Positions 8,589-20,202 of a stretch of DNA of 64,000 nucleotides are shown in pieces. Source of the stretch: Candidatus Cloacimonas acidaminovorans str. Evry (GTDB lineage: Bacteria > Cloacimonadota > Cloacimonadia > Cloacimonadales > Cloacimonadaceae); contig NC_020449.1 in assembly GCF_000146065.2 (NCBI RefSeq), positions 124,001 through 188,000 of the forward strand, written 5' to 3'. Below the pieces are notes generated by a model that saw only the letters and a list, made by a program, of their open reading frames with translations, made no database searches and was not told where the DNA came from. A program made the position numbers and the translations under genes. Position 1 is the first letter of the stretch. Every line of letters begins with the position of its first letter.

Positions 8589-8826
8589 TTTTTCCAAGAA
8601 GAAGTTCCGTAGGAACCACAGGTTTTAACGACGGGTTTTAACCCGGTGAAAAGAGCATCAGAGAGCCATTATCTCTTTTTCCAAGAAGAAGTTCCGTAGG
8701 AACGACAGGTTTTAACGACGGGTTTTCAACCCGGTGAAAAGCAAGCAGGAGAATCATTATCTCTTTTTCCAAGAATAAGTTCCGGAGGAACGACAGGTTT
8801 TAACAACGGGTTTTAACCCGGCGTTA
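8589..8826. repeat. Tandem 87-88-bp repeat, three copies
   Basis: Three units each carry TTTTTCCAAGAAGAAGTTCC and then an ACGACGGGTTTTAACCCGG hairpin. GTTCCGKAGG begins at 8604, 8691 and 8779, so the period is 87-88 bp. Single copies of the hairpin half occur at 9191-9217 and, inverted, at 38259-38302. Confidence 0.9.
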
Positions 8827-8979
8827 TGAAGTTGGAAGATATCTTATTTCCTTTTTGCGAATGAGTTCCGAGTAAAGTGGAAGTTGCCAATACATTTGTT
8901 CTCAACTGCATTTTGGGGGTTAAGTAAAGTCCATTGTTTTCAAGGCATCTCAGCTTTTTCCCAACTTGAATTGCTGAAG

Positions 8980-9024
8980 CATTGCTTACCCATTACGGAT
9001 GGGATTAGCAATGGGTAAGCAATG
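8980..9024. repeat. 15-bp perfect inverted repeat
   Basis: CATTGCTTACCCATT (8980-8994) is the exact reverse complement of 9010-9024, with a 15-base loop. A further partial direct copy (AATGAGTAAGCAATGC) follows. There is no T-run, so it is not an obvious terminator. Confidence 0.75.
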
Positions 9025-9225
9025 AGTAAGCAATGCTATTAAGGAAGAAAATGGAATTATATTTATTTAGTAGGAGTTAGGAAAATTTAGGGGGAAGAAG
9101 AAAATATTATATCTGTAACTCCATATTTTATATAGTTTTAATATTCATAAACTCTATAAAATAAGATAAATCCTGTAGTGATGGCAGTTAGTTAACGACG
9201 GGTTTTAACCCCGACGCATATTCTA

Positions 9226-9522
9226 TTTTAACTCACAATTTTCACCGGGGAGAAAGTTTTGAGAAAGTTTTGACTCACAATTTTCACTTGCCCTCCAGGT
9301 ACACACATCCCACAAACATCTTCATTTGCAACCGAGTTATAACTTGTTTACGAATTAAAAAATTGTGAGTTAAAACAAGAACCAGAATTTGTGACTTCGG
9401 GGAATACTTTCGTTTTAACTCTAAACCGAGCTTCAGCTTTGAAAGTAGAAGGCAACGAACAAAATTTCCTGTTACCTCAGAATATAGTTGCAAACACAAA
9501 AGGGTCGGTTTAGAGTCAAAAC
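9226..9522. repeat. Two inverted-repeat pairs with a common GAGTYAAAAC core
   Basis: Pair 1: TTTTAACTCACAATTTT at 9226-9242 (second copy with one change at 9268-9284) is the exact reverse complement of 9359-9375. Pair 2: GTTTTAACTCTAAACCGA at 9412-9429 matches the reverse complement of 9505-9522 with one mismatch. Both share GTTTTRACTC and then differ in the following bases. A third pair of the same design is at 61357-61468. Confidence 0.8.
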
Positions 9523-9544
9523 AAGAACCCACTATTTCGCAGTT

Positions 9545-10633
9545 TTACAATTTGATGTAGGAATTGCCGCTGCTTTTAGCTATCAGTCCTTTCAGTTCCA
9601 AATTCAGCAGTAAAGTAGAAAGTTTCCCAAAACCGAGACCCGTTTTCAGCATAAATTCATCAAAAGTAAGTTCTTTTTGTGCAGAAGACAAAATATCATA
9701 GAGGGTCTGTTCTTCGGATGACAGTTCCGGAATAAGTTCCATTTGTTCTTTGGGAGAAGGAACTAAGCCCAAATCCATTAAGAGGTCATTGGCAGAACTG
9801 ATTAAGGTAGCACCCTGTCTGATGAGCAAATTAGGACCTTGGGCATTGCGGTTATTTATATTTCCTGGCAAAGCATAGAGCGGTTTATTTTGTTCAATGG
9901 CAAATTTGGCAGTGAGCATAGCTCCGCTATTTAAAGAGCCCTCAACAACTAAAACGGCATTGGCAAGAGCGCTTATTATTCTATTACGGGTAGGAAAATT
10001 CCAGCGTTCCAGTTTGCTTCCGGGTTCATATTCACTAACCAGAGCTCCGTTTTCGCATATATTTTCTGCAAGTGTTTTATTCATAGGGGGATAGATATTA
10101 TCCAAGCCGGAGGCAAAAACGGCAATTGTTTTGGCTTTTGCTTTCAGAGCTGTCTGATGAGCAATGGTATCAATTCCCATAGCTAAGCCACTGACAACAT
10201 TCACTCCTTTTGCGCATAAGGGAGAAAGGAGTTTACGACACATTTCCAGTCCGTAGGAAGTTGGTTTACGAGTTCCTACAACTGCGATACAAAGGTCTTT
10301 CAAGGTTCCCGTAAGGTCTCCTTGGTAATACAAAATCAAAGGTGGATCAAATATTTCTTTTAAGGCAGCAGGATAATCGGGATCGGTTAAACAGAGATAT
10401 TGAAGCTGATGTTTTTCCATTAAAGTTAAAATTCGTTTGTTGTCTTCAGGCAGGGTAAATTCCCTTAAGTGCTTGATTGTGGCGGGTTTTAGTTTGCCAT
10501 TTTGATAAAGCGGATGAGAGGGATTACCCACAAATTCTTGAGGATCAGGAAAACTCTGTAAAAGTTCCAGTGTTCCTTTTGTGCCTAAAAGGGGAGCTGA
10601 TTTCAAGCAGAGCCATGCTTTATATCGTTCCAT
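9545..10633 (-). CDS. dprA: DNA processing protein DprA
   Basis: Binds incoming single-stranded DNA and loads RecA during natural transformation; cytoplasmic. The protein (362 aa) shows an N-terminal helical region, then the DprA Rossmann-like domain (about 75-290) with 'VSGLAMGIDTIAHQTAL', 'AVFASGLDNIYP', 'FPTRNRIISALA' and 'GSLNSGAMLTAKFA'. A C-terminal winged-helix (DML1-like) domain lies at about 300-362. Length is normal. The gene begins right at the stop of obgE (adjacent bases), so it is cotranscribed with it. Its presence suggests at least a potential for DNA uptake, which fits the restriction-modification island and IS element in this window. Confidence 0.96.
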   Translation of the reverse strand: MERYKAWLCLKSAPLLGTKGTLELLQSFPDPQEFVGNPSHPLYQNGKLKPATIKHLREFTLPEDNKRILTLMEKHQLQYLCLTDPDYPAALKEIFDPPLILYYQGDLTGTLKDLCIAVVGTRKPTSYGLEMCRKLLSPLCAKGVNVVSGLAMGIDTIAHQTALKAKAKTIAVFASGLDNIYPPMNKTLAENICENGALVSEYEPGSKLERWNFPTRNRIISALANAVLVVEGSLNSGAMLTAKFAIEQNKPLYALPGNINNRNAQGPNLLIRQGATLISSANDLLMDLGLVPSPKEQMELIPELSSEEQTLYDILSSAQKELTFDEFMLKTGLGFGKLSTLLLNLELKGLIAKSSGNSYIKL

Positions 10634-13131
<2,498 letters not shown>

Positions 13132-14526
13132 TGCTACCTCGCTTTCCTGAAACTGGCTAATATCATATATACTTGTAATTCCTGCTGTCCTCTGTCCTTA
13201 CTGAAAAAGCAGGAATACATTTTCCTTCTCTGCAAATGCTTAAAGGCATTAAAATCACTTTACCCCTCATAATTTGTACTATTTATAATATAATACTGGA
13301 AAGCCCAGCTTATGTCAAGTATTTTCTGCTGTTCATATTTCTACGGGAAAAGTTCCTGACTAAAGATGATATCTTCAACAATAGGATTTTATAACAGATT
13401 TGGCCTAATCATCTTATTGAGTGAGTAATGAAGAGGCGGTAATTATCCAAGCATAGCTTTTAAAATCTGATTTGAGATCATATAGTGATTATTTACTACT
13501 TTTGGCTAAAAGGATATTTCCCCAGTCATTCATATCAGAATATTACAAGTATAGAGTTTCAATACAAGAAACGAAACAAGTAGATAATGATTAGTTTCGA
13601 ATGAGAGCTGTCTAATAGAATATTATTTATTAGTTCTCTGGCTTGGATAACCTGATAATAGGAAACTATCTGGTTTCAAAAAATAGCTCTGGGACAGAAA
13701 AATTCTAATTCCTAAAACATCTAAACAGTTACTAATTTTAAACCTAAATCACTTCATCAAAACATAAATTGTTCAAGCCGAATTGAGTTTTCTATTATAT
13801 AGATATTGCTATCCTGATCCATTGCTAAAAGATCAATAAAACATTGGTTTTTTATTGTTGCACCAAGTGGAATTTCAAATCCTAAAAGTTTAATCTCCAA
13901 ATGTTTTCCCTGGCAATCCATACAAGCCGCTGGTTACTCCAAAAACCGATGTCTTGCTCAGGATCCCCTCAATTATATTTTTTGGCTATTAGATCCAATA
14001 GATTCGGTTATCTGCGTTCTATTTCTTTTGCCACCGCAACAACAAGTTTTAACTCCAGCACTACAAACTAAGAACTTTTTGCTTAATGGCATCATAAATC
14101 CTCACTGCAGCAGATGCGGCATAATTGTCAAAAAGTTCTTGACAATACCAGAGAACTATTTATTAGTGTCTTTATGAAATGTGAAGGTTTCTGCCGAAAC
14201 TATGGAAAAACGATAAAGGACTGAAGAGAAAAGGAGTTTATGAAGATGAAAAATATCAGCTTCAAGTTAAATTCCTACAAGAGGAATGGTTTTTTAACCT
14301 ATTATAAGAAGAACGATAGTTTGTTCTTGATGAAGAAATATAGATATATGTGGTTAGGAAGTGCGGTAAAAAGTTTATTCCTTATTTACCTACGATTATC
14401 AAAAGATGTTATTTCGGTTCCGCTCTTTTTGTTCAGAAAAAGGGAACATTATCACTGGGGCGGTGTATCAATAAAGCAATCAGGAAAACAATTTTTTACT
14501 ACTACCTACTAATAAGGGAGAATAAA
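13132..14526. other. 1.4-kb gap with a decayed gene remnant and repeat fragments
   Basis: No intact gene is apparent. The left half (13132-13720) is AT-rich with no visible feature. The region 13757-14170 holds coding-like fragments on the minus strand (separate entry). TTATCTGCGTTCTATTT at 14009-14025 is repeated at 18601-18617. An 8-bp inverted repeat, ATTGTCAA...TTGACAAT (14124-14146), overlaps a possible -35 box for the secreted-protein gene at 14527. The 90-codon frame at 14240-14512 has an RBS-like AAGGAG but no convincing protein character. Confidence 0.6.
13757..14170 (-). pseudogene. Fragmentary gene remnant, possibly nuclease-like
   Basis: Reading the minus strand, a frame near 14160-14060 encodes 'YCQELFDNYAASAAVRIYDA' and then stops. 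A second frame near 13922-13757 encodes a segment containing 'GFEIPLGATIKNQCFIDLLA' followed by 'MDQDSNIYIIEN' and a stop. The hydrophobic-ID-hydrophobic pattern followed by a strand ending in 'IIE' recalls the D...ExK core of PD-(D/E)xK proteins, but the Lys is missing here. The pieces lie in different frames with stops between them. This reads as an old frameshifted gene; identity is a guess. Confidence 0.35.
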
Positions 14527-17268
14527 ATGAAAAAATCACTTGTCGTTCTGCTTGTTGTTTTGACAATGAGCACTTTTCTTTTTGCTGCGGAGTATACCAT
14601 TGTAGATGGTAGCTCCAATAGTTATCATATTCCCGTTAACGGAAATTCCCATTATGGATGGAGCCGATTTATATTTACGGCTACTGAAATGAATACTGCT
14701 GGAATAACCGGTTCATTTACTATTTATTCTATTGCTTTCAAAATTAACAATACTGTCTCCGATTATACTATGGATAATCAGAAGATCTATTTTGGTTACA
14801 ATTATAACAGCACATTATCTGGTGCTACCAGTTATCCCAATCCCGGTAGCAGTAGTTCATTTACCAAGGTCTATGATGGCAGTATAACTTTTAATGGACC
14901 CGGTTGGATGGAAATTATTTTAACCACGCCTTTCAATTTTACTTGGGACGGTTATGCTGGCTTAGATATTGTTTGGGAAAACTGGGATGGCAGTAGAATT
15001 ACCAGCGGTTATCCCAAATTTTATTATACTTCCAAAAGCAATATGGCAGTTTACAAAGAATCCGGAACCGGAACTTCTTTTCCAGCCAGTACTGGAGCCA
15101 CTTCCAACAATCATCCCAGTTTCAAAATTCTCACACCTCCTACTTCTATACCCAATCCTGCTATCAATCCTGATCCTGTAAATGGTGTATCAGGAGTTGC
15201 AATTGATAAAGAACTTAAATGGGCAAGCGGAGGTGGTTCACCGATAAATTACAAGGTCAATTTGGGAACCGATAATCCTCCAACCAATATTGCTTATAAT
15301 GAAGTTGTTACTGCAACCAAATACACTCCTGCAAACAGATTTGATTATGGGACTATCTATTACTGGCAAGTGATACCTCATAATATTATTGGTGATGCAC
15401 AGGATTGTCCAATTTGGAGTTTTACTACAATGGATGATCCTTCCATTGCCACTTTTCCTTATCAGGAGAGTTTTGATGGCACTTTTCCTCCCAATAGCGA
15501 CTGGTTAATGAGAACAGGAGTTTTGCAAGACCCCATTTCTTTAAGTCCCACAAGTTTATGGGAACAGGATGACTGGCTGAATATTCCCGGAACCGATAAG
15601 GCAGTCAGAATCAATATCTGGGGGAACCTTAATGCCTGGTTAATTACTCCTTTATTTAATATTCCGGATGATAACTATTATCTATCCTTTGATTTGACAG
15701 TGCTAAAATATAATCAAACCCCAACCGGAACGCCTCCAGTTTATGCTCCTGATGATAGATTTGCTGTTTTAATTGGCGATGGATATAGCTGGTCTACAGC
15801 CAATATAGTGCGTGAATGGAATAATACAGGTTCTTCTTATGTGTATAATGATATCAGAATTAGTGGAGAGAAAGTAGTTATTCCCTTAGCCGGACACAGT
15901 GGACACTGTCGTTTTGCCTTTTATGCTGGTTCCACAATTTCTAATGCCGATAGTGATGTTATGATTAACAATATGGAAGTTGCCGCTTTCAGTAATCAGC
16001 CCTTAGCTGCTCAAAATCCCATTCCTGAAAATAATGCTCAAGATGTAGCTCTTAATGCTAAACTATTTTGGGATGCAGGAGCTAATGCACCCGTTTCCTA
16101 TAACTTATATTTGGGACAAACTCTTCCGGAAACACCTGTAGAATGTTTATCTCCGCATTATACTCCTGCAGCTTTAGCTTATGGAACAACATATTCCTGG
16201 AAAGTTGTTCCTGTAAATCCAATAGGAGAAGCAATTGATTGTCCTGTTTGGAATTTTACTACCTCCGGTACAGCTAATGTTGATGCCGGAACCGTTACTA
16301 TTAATGGAGTTCCTATAAATCCCAGTGTAGAAATTTCCGGTTTGGAAGGTGAAACAGTAATAAGTGCCAGTGCCAGTTTTGCTCCGGAAGGTATTGGTTT
16401 ACCTAATGCTGGTTTAGTAATTCAGTTAAGCAGTTCGGGAGTTAATCTTACAGGAAAACATATAACGATTAATCATTCGCTTGGCTTTATCCCTTCCCAG
16501 ATTGCTTATCGTATTTTACCCAGTGAAACATATCATATTATTTCCAATCCGGGAACCTGGACTGCTGAAACGGTTAGCTTTATTTTGGAAGCTAAAGCGG
16601 ATGGTGATGTGGATATTGTTTTTCCGTTGGATGCAGAATCCACTTTGCCTGTGGAGCTATCATATTTTAATGCCATATACACAGCGGAAGGTTATGTTAC
16701 CATAAGCTGGGTAAGCCAATCGGAGACAAACCATAGCGGTTATAACATTTTGCGTAGCGAAGATAGAATATTTGCCAATGCTATTCGGATAAATCCAGTT
16801 TTGATAGATAAAGGAACCGAACTTGGAACTCAGATTAAATATAAATTTATTGATTCTGAATTTGCGCCTAATATGGTTTATTATTACTGGCTGGAAAGTA
16901 TTTCCTTGAATGGTGAAACGCAATATTTTGGCCCTGTTTTTGTTATGACAGGAGAAAATGGTTCTGAGCCAGAAACTCCTGAATTACCCTTTATAACAAA
17001 ATTGTATAATGCCTATCCTAATCCTTTTAATCCCCATACGGTTATAAGTTACAGTATATCTAAACCGGCAACTGTAACTTTGGAAATATATAATTCTAAA
17101 GGACAGAAAATCCGTTCGTTCATAAACAACCATAATTCAGCGGGAATTTACAGAATGAATTGGGATGGCAAAGATGATACAGGTAAAACAGTTAGCAGCG
17201 GCGTATATATCTATCGTATGAAAACCGATAATTTCCAACAAAGCAAAAAAATGCTGCTGACAAAATAA
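14527..17268 (+). CDS. Large secreted adhesin-like protein with sorting domain
   Basis: A 913-aa surface protein. The start at 14527 (GGGAG at 14515-14519) gives a clear signal peptide (MKKSLVVLLVVLTMSTFLFA-A); the frame is open further upstream but without protein character. Order: a beta-sandwich (about 25-210), a fibronectin-III-like repeat (about 215-310, 'GTIYYWQVIPHN...CPIWSFTT'), a cleaved-adhesin/MAM-like domain (about 315-500, starting 'YQESFDGTFPPNSDW', with 'AWLITPLFNIPD'), a second Fn3-like repeat close in sequence to the first ('GTTYSWKVVPVN...CPVWNFTT'), a further beta region, and a C-terminal sorting module ('AYPNPFNPHTVISYS', 'IYNSKGQKIRSF', 'SSGVYIYRMKTDNFQQSKKM'). Probably exported and surface-attached. 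It is monocistronic, with its own terminator. Confidence 0.85.
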   Translation: MKKSLVVLLVVLTMSTFLFAAEYTIVDGSSNSYHIPVNGNSHYGWSRFIFTATEMNTAGITGSFTIYSIAFKINNTVSDYTMDNQKIYFGYNYNSTLSGATSYPNPGSSSSFTKVYDGSITFNGPGWMEIILTTPFNFTWDGYAGLDIVWENWDGSRITSGYPKFYYTSKSNMAVYKESGTGTSFPASTGATSNNHPSFKILTPPTSIPNPAINPDPVNGVSGVAIDKELKWASGGGSPINYKVNLGTDNPPTNIAYNEVVTATKYTPANRFDYGTIYYWQVIPHNIIGDAQDCPIWSFTTMDDPSIATFPYQESFDGTFPPNSDWLMRTGVLQDPISLSPTSLWEQDDWLNIPGTDKAVRINIWGNLNAWLITPLFNIPDDNYYLSFDLTVLKYNQTPTGTPPVYAPDDRFAVLIGDGYSWSTANIVREWNNTGSSYVYNDIRISGEKVVIPLAGHSGHCRFAFYAGSTISNADSDVMINNMEVAAFSNQPLAAQNPIPENNAQDVALNAKLFWDAGANAPVSYNLYLGQTLPETPVECLSPHYTPAALAYGTTYSWKVVPVNPIGEAIDCPVWNFTTSGTANVDAGTVTINGVPINPSVEISGLEGETVISASASFAPEGIGLPNAGLVIQLSSSGVNLTGKHITINHSLGFIPSQIAYRILPSETYHIISNPGTWTAETVSFILEAKADGDVDIVFPLDAESTLPVELSYFNAIYTAEGYVTISWVSQSETNHSGYNILRSEDRIFANAIRINPVLIDKGTELGTQIKYKFIDSEFAPNMVYYYWLESISLNGETQYFGPVFVMTGENGSEPETPELPFITKLYNAYPNPFNPHTVISYSISKPATVTLEIYNSKGQKIRSFINNHNSAGIYRMNWDGKDDTGKTVSSGVYIYRMKTDNFQQSKKMLLTK

Positions 17269-17292
17269 TACGCTGAAAGCGGAAGTTAGTAT

Positions 17293-17326
17293 AAAAATCC
17301 CGGGTGAAAATGCCCGGGATTTTTTT
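17293..17326 (+). terminator. Intrinsic terminator
   Basis: AAAAATCCCGGG (17293-17304) pairs with CCCGGGATTTTT (17313-17324) around an 8-base loop, followed by more T. It lies 25 bases after the secreted-protein stop codon. A CACCGA-family motif follows directly at 17327-17348. Confidence 0.93.
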
Positions 17327-17348
17327 AACTACTGAGAACACCGAAAAC
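17327..17348. repeat. Single CACCGA-family motif
   Basis: ACTACTGAGAACACCGAAAA directly after the terminator of the secreted-protein gene; part of the dispersed family found at 3.65-4.17, 8.43, 21.1 and 28.3 kb. Confidence 0.7.
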
Positions 17349-17384
17349 TTTTATACTGCAGACAGACCTCTCGCCCTTTCGACT

Positions 17385-18365
17385 TCAAGACCTTTCAACC
17401 TCGCGACCTCCTGTCCTCAATGGCTTAAAAAATAAGTAAGCAAGCAAATAGAGAACTGCCCAACCAATAAGGAAACCGAGAATTCTGCCTGGTTGAAAAG
17501 GACTAAAAAACTGGAACAGGACAAACTGTTTGCTTTTTGCCTGATAATTTTGTATAAAAGGCGTGAAAACAGAATCCGGAGTAGCAGAATTTACTTCTTC
17601 CAAGAGCGCAACAAGTTCTAGGTGTTCACTGCGTTTGTTTTTATAGTGATATTTATCATCCAGTAAGTTTTTCTTTGCCAGTTCGGGCAGTTTTGCCTGG
17701 AGAGCAATAACGCCTTGTTGAAAAAGTTCCCAGGATAAGCTGTCGTCCACCAATTTATAGTATTCGGATAAATTTACGAGTGTTTTCAACATTCCGGAAA
17801 GGGAATAGGGTTCGGTAGGAAATTCCTGAAACCAAATACCGCCTTTTTTTTCATAAAAACTGAAATTGCCTTTTTCCGGTTGCAGGGTATAGAGCATTTT
17901 CCTGGCTTTAATAAATGTTTCGGGGCTACGCAGGTTGCCTGCTCTTTCTGTTAAAGCAAGCATTGTTGCACTGTTACTGGCGGAACTGAACCAGGGTTTT
18001 TTTAAGTGCGCTTTCGGGTAATCATAATTATGGGGAATATTGCCATTTTCATCCAGATGCTCTTCCAGCCATTTACTATACAGCAAAAAGGCATTTTTCC
18101 GGGGTTCCTCAATGCGGGTTTTATAAAAGCGGGAGGACTCATAAGCAATGAGTTCAGGATCATAAACCTTTCCGGCAGATGGATAATAGCGCATAGGAAT
18201 GCCATTTTTATCCATTGTAGGCATTTCCACAAAAGAACTGCCAAAAATACTTAAACAGGTCTTACTCCAAAAATCGGCAATAAAGGTCTCTGCTATTTGC
18301 CAAATTACTATAGCAAAAATAAGACCAATGAGCAAAGGTATCAGGTGGTGTTTCAATTTATTCAT
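17385..18365 (-). CDS. Membrane-anchored D-glucuronyl C5-epimerase-like protein
   Basis: A 326-aa protein with one membrane helix at each end (about 9-27 and 295-313) and a helical domain between. The central part has the pattern of the C-terminal domain of heparosan glucuronyl C5-epimerases: 'WFSSASNSATMLALTERAG', then 'GGIWFQEFPTEPYSLSGMLK' (compare WxEEYP...LNG in the family), then 'LVNLSEYYKLVDD' and 'LFQQGVIALQAKLPE'. Those enzymes flip glucuronate to iduronate in a polysaccharide. Here the domain would face the periplasm between two anchors. No glycan-synthesis genes lie next to it. The family call rests on motif spacing only; a related alpha/alpha-barrel function is possible. Confidence 0.55.
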   Translation of the reverse strand: MNKLKHHLIPLLIGLIFAIVIWQIAETFIADFWSKTCLSIFGSSFVEMPTMDKNGIPMRYYPSAGKVYDPELIAYESSRFYKTRIEEPRKNAFLLYSKWLEEHLDENGNIPHNYDYPKAHLKKPWFSSASNSATMLALTERAGNLRSPETFIKARKMLYTLQPEKGNFSFYEKKGGIWFQEFPTEPYSLSGMLKTLVNLSEYYKLVDDSLSWELFQQGVIALQAKLPELAKKNLLDDKYHYKNKRSEHLELVALLEEVNSATPDSVFTPFIQNYQAKSKQFVLFQFFSPFQPGRILGFLIGWAVLYLLAYLFFKPLRTGGREVERS

Positions 18366-18673
18366 ATTTACCTTCTTTTAAGTTAAGAATCATTTACACT
18401 TCAAGTGAGGAGTCATTTGCACCTTTAGAACTTTTGTTCTTGTTGATAACCTTTTGGCGCAAAGGACTCATCACGATTATAGCTATAAACTCTCACAGAT
18501 TTCACAGATAAAAAATGGAACACAGATTGAACGGATTTAAACGGATTAACACGGATTTTTATTTTGTAATTATTTTTAGCATATAATCCGGTCTATCCTG
18601 TTATCTGCGTTCTATTTTAATAACATTGAACTTCCCTACGATTACACTTTTTTGCGGAGAAAGCGTCATCCAG
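18366..18673. repeat. Gap with dispersed ATTAACACGGATT-type repeat
   Basis: About 300 bases with no gene. 18495-18560 has the chain of related words CACAGATTT, ACACAGATT, GAACGGATTT, AAACGGATTA and ACACGGATTTTT. 18590-18617 reads GGTCTATCCTGTTATCTGCGTTCTATTTT in part, of which TTATCTGCGTTCTATTT recurs at 14009. Such word chains are common intergenic repeats in environmental FCB genomes; I saw no coding or promoter signal. Confidence 0.6.
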
Positions 18674-19459
18674 CTACACAGAGAAAAGCAAAGAGAGAAA
18701 ATAAAGGATTGCTTCAAATACAACAATACAAGCACCGGTAGGTAAATTCAGCTGAAAACTAAAATAAAATCCAATAAGAGCGGAAAAAACAGCTACCAGA
18801 ACAGAGATAACTATTGCTTTGGAAAGCCGATGCACAAGATTAAAAGCGATTACTGCGGGTAAAATAAGTTGAGCGGTTACCAGAATAATTCCTGCGCTTT
18901 TCACATTGATAACAATATTAGCAGCTAAAAGCAGCATAAAAATCAGGTTCACCAGGTCTGTTTTAATCCGATAGACCTTAGCCATCACAGGATTATAGGT
19001 TAAATAAAAGAGTTCCTTATAGAAAAAGCAGACAAAGGCAATATTCAAAACGGATAAAACAGCCAGAGCAATTATTTCGTTTCTTGTAATCAGCAGAACA
19101 TTGCCAAAAAGGTAGCTGGCAAGGTCAAAACTGTAATTTTTTGAAAGAGAAATAAGGATTATACCCAGTGCCATACTTAAGGATAAAAATATGGTTATCG
19201 TATTAGATTCCTGGATGTTATGCTTTTTGGCGAGCAATGTTATTCCCAAAGCAATCAGCATCACAAAAATCAGGGTAGTAACAGTTAAATTCAATCCTGC
19301 CAATATAGCCAGGGCAATTCCGGCAAAAGCAATATGGGAAAGCGCTTCACCCAAATAGGATATCCGCCTTAAGGTGACGAAAGGAGCAAAAACAGCTAAA
19401 GAAATTCCCGAAAGCAAAGCACCCCAAAAAGCATAAACCAGAAACGAAAAGCTAAACAT
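18674..19459 (-). CDS. znuB: Metal ABC transporter permease (ZnuB/MntB family)
   Basis: A 261-aa integral membrane permease of the ABC-3 family for zinc or manganese. It has about eight hydrophobic segments, including 'SYLGEALSHIAFAGIALAIL' (the conserved S-H-x-x-F/L motif of ABC-3 permeases) and 'VKSAGIILVTAQLILPAVIAF' (in part), which is the family's conserved loop-helix. It is the last gene of a three-gene operon, 6 bases after the ATPase gene. Confidence 0.92.
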   Translation of the reverse strand: MFSFSFLVYAFWGALLSGISLAVFAPFVTLRRISYLGEALSHIAFAGIALAILAGLNLTVTTLIFVMLIALGITLLAKKHNIQESNTITIFLSLSMALGIILISLSKNYSFDLASYLFGNVLLITRNEIIALAVLSVLNIAFVCFFYKELFYLTYNPVMAKVYRIKTDLVNLIFMLLLAANIVINVKSAGIILVTAQLILPAVIAFNLVHRLSKAIVISVLVAVFSALIGFYFSFQLNLPTGACIVVFEAILYFLSLLFSV

Positions 19460-19465
19460 TTTTGC

Positions 19466-20194
19466 CTAATAATCCTTTTCAATAATCCGCAAACTATCAC
19501 CAAAGGTCTTATGTATCACATCTGCATCTATAAGTTCCATCTGATTATGACAATGCAAACGGCGATTCAAGCAAACCAGAAAGCTGCAATATTTAGAGAG
19601 AGTAGTCAAATCGTGAGAAATAGTTATAATCGTTTTGCCTTTGCTATTGAGTTCTTTTAGCAGGGCAAAAAAACTTTCTACGGAAGGACGGTCTAAACTT
19701 GCCTCCGGTTCATCAAGGATAAGATATTTGCTTTCAGATACCAGGGCACGCGCTAAAAGGACTCTTTGAAATTCACCTCCGGAAAGTTTTCCAATCAGTT
19801 CTTTTGCCAGATGAGCAACTCCCGTTTGTTCCAATGCCTCCATTGCTTTTTGTTTATGGTTTTTATTAAAATGCGTTCCCAAAGGAAGTTGACCTGCCAA
19901 ACCCATTAAAACAATATCCAAAGCGGTTGCAGGAAAGGCATTATCAAATTCCTCATATTGAGGTAGATAGCCAATGGTATTATTTTTCAGCCAGTTATAG
20001 TGTTCCACACCATCTATAAAAATACTGCCTTCTTTCAATTCCAATAAACCGAGAATCAGTTTTACCAAAGTTGATTTACCTGCTCCGTTAGGACCTATAA
20101 TAGCGGCAAATTCGCCTTCGGCAAGTTCCAGAAAAATATCTTCCAGAATTATCTTGCCGTTTATTTTGTATTGGAGGTCTTTAATTTGAATCAT
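19466..20194 (-). CDS. znuC: Metal ABC transporter ATP-binding protein (ZnuC family)
   Basis: A 242-aa ATPase. Walker A is GPNGAGKST (about 33-41), the Q-loop lies in 'GYLPQYEEFD', the signature is LSGGEFQRVLLARAL, Walker B is YLILDEPEASLD, and the H-loop is ISHD. It powers import through the permease encoded 6 bases downstream, with the binding protein encoded 8 bases upstream. Confidence 0.94.
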   Translation of the reverse strand: MIQIKDLQYKINGKIILEDIFLELAEGEFAAIIGPNGAGKSTLVKLILGLLELKEGSIFIDGVEHYNWLKNNTIGYLPQYEEFDNAFPATALDIVLMGLAGQLPLGTHFNKNHKQKAMEALEQTGVAHLAKELIGKLSGGEFQRVLLARALVSESKYLILDEPEASLDRPSVESFFALLKELNSKGKTIITISHDLTTLSKYCSFLVCLNRRLHCHNQMELIDADVIHKTFGDSLRIIEKDY

Positions 20195-20202
20195 TAGTAT
20201 TG

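Larger units (their letters stand above)
8352..9544. other. 1.2-kb gene-free gap filled with repeats
   Basis: There is no convincing coding sequence between tRNA-Lys and dprA. The gap holds one CACCGA-family motif (8425), an 87-88-bp tandem repeat (8589-8826), a 15-bp hairpin (8980-9024), a stray copy of the ACGACGGG motif (9191-9217) and two nested inverted-repeat pairs sharing GAGTYAAAAC (9226-9522). An 82-codon open frame at 9284-9532 spans these repeats and is not a gene. Confidence 0.8.

Noticed and set aside
8589-8826. CRISPR array
   Set aside because: The three units are similar along their whole length, and the variable part is a degenerate copy rather than unique spacers.
9226-9522. 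Integron attC-like sites
   Set aside because: The core GTTTTRACTC does not match the GTTRRRY/RYYYAAC boxes, and there is no integrase.
9284-9532. 82-codon minus-strand open frame
   Set aside because: It spans two inverted-repeat pairs, has no RBS, and its composition is that of the repeats.
14240-14512. Small gene or N-terminal extension upstream of the secreted protein
   Set aside because: Although AAGGAG precedes 14240, the predicted peptide is not protein-like, and the signal peptide begins at 14527.
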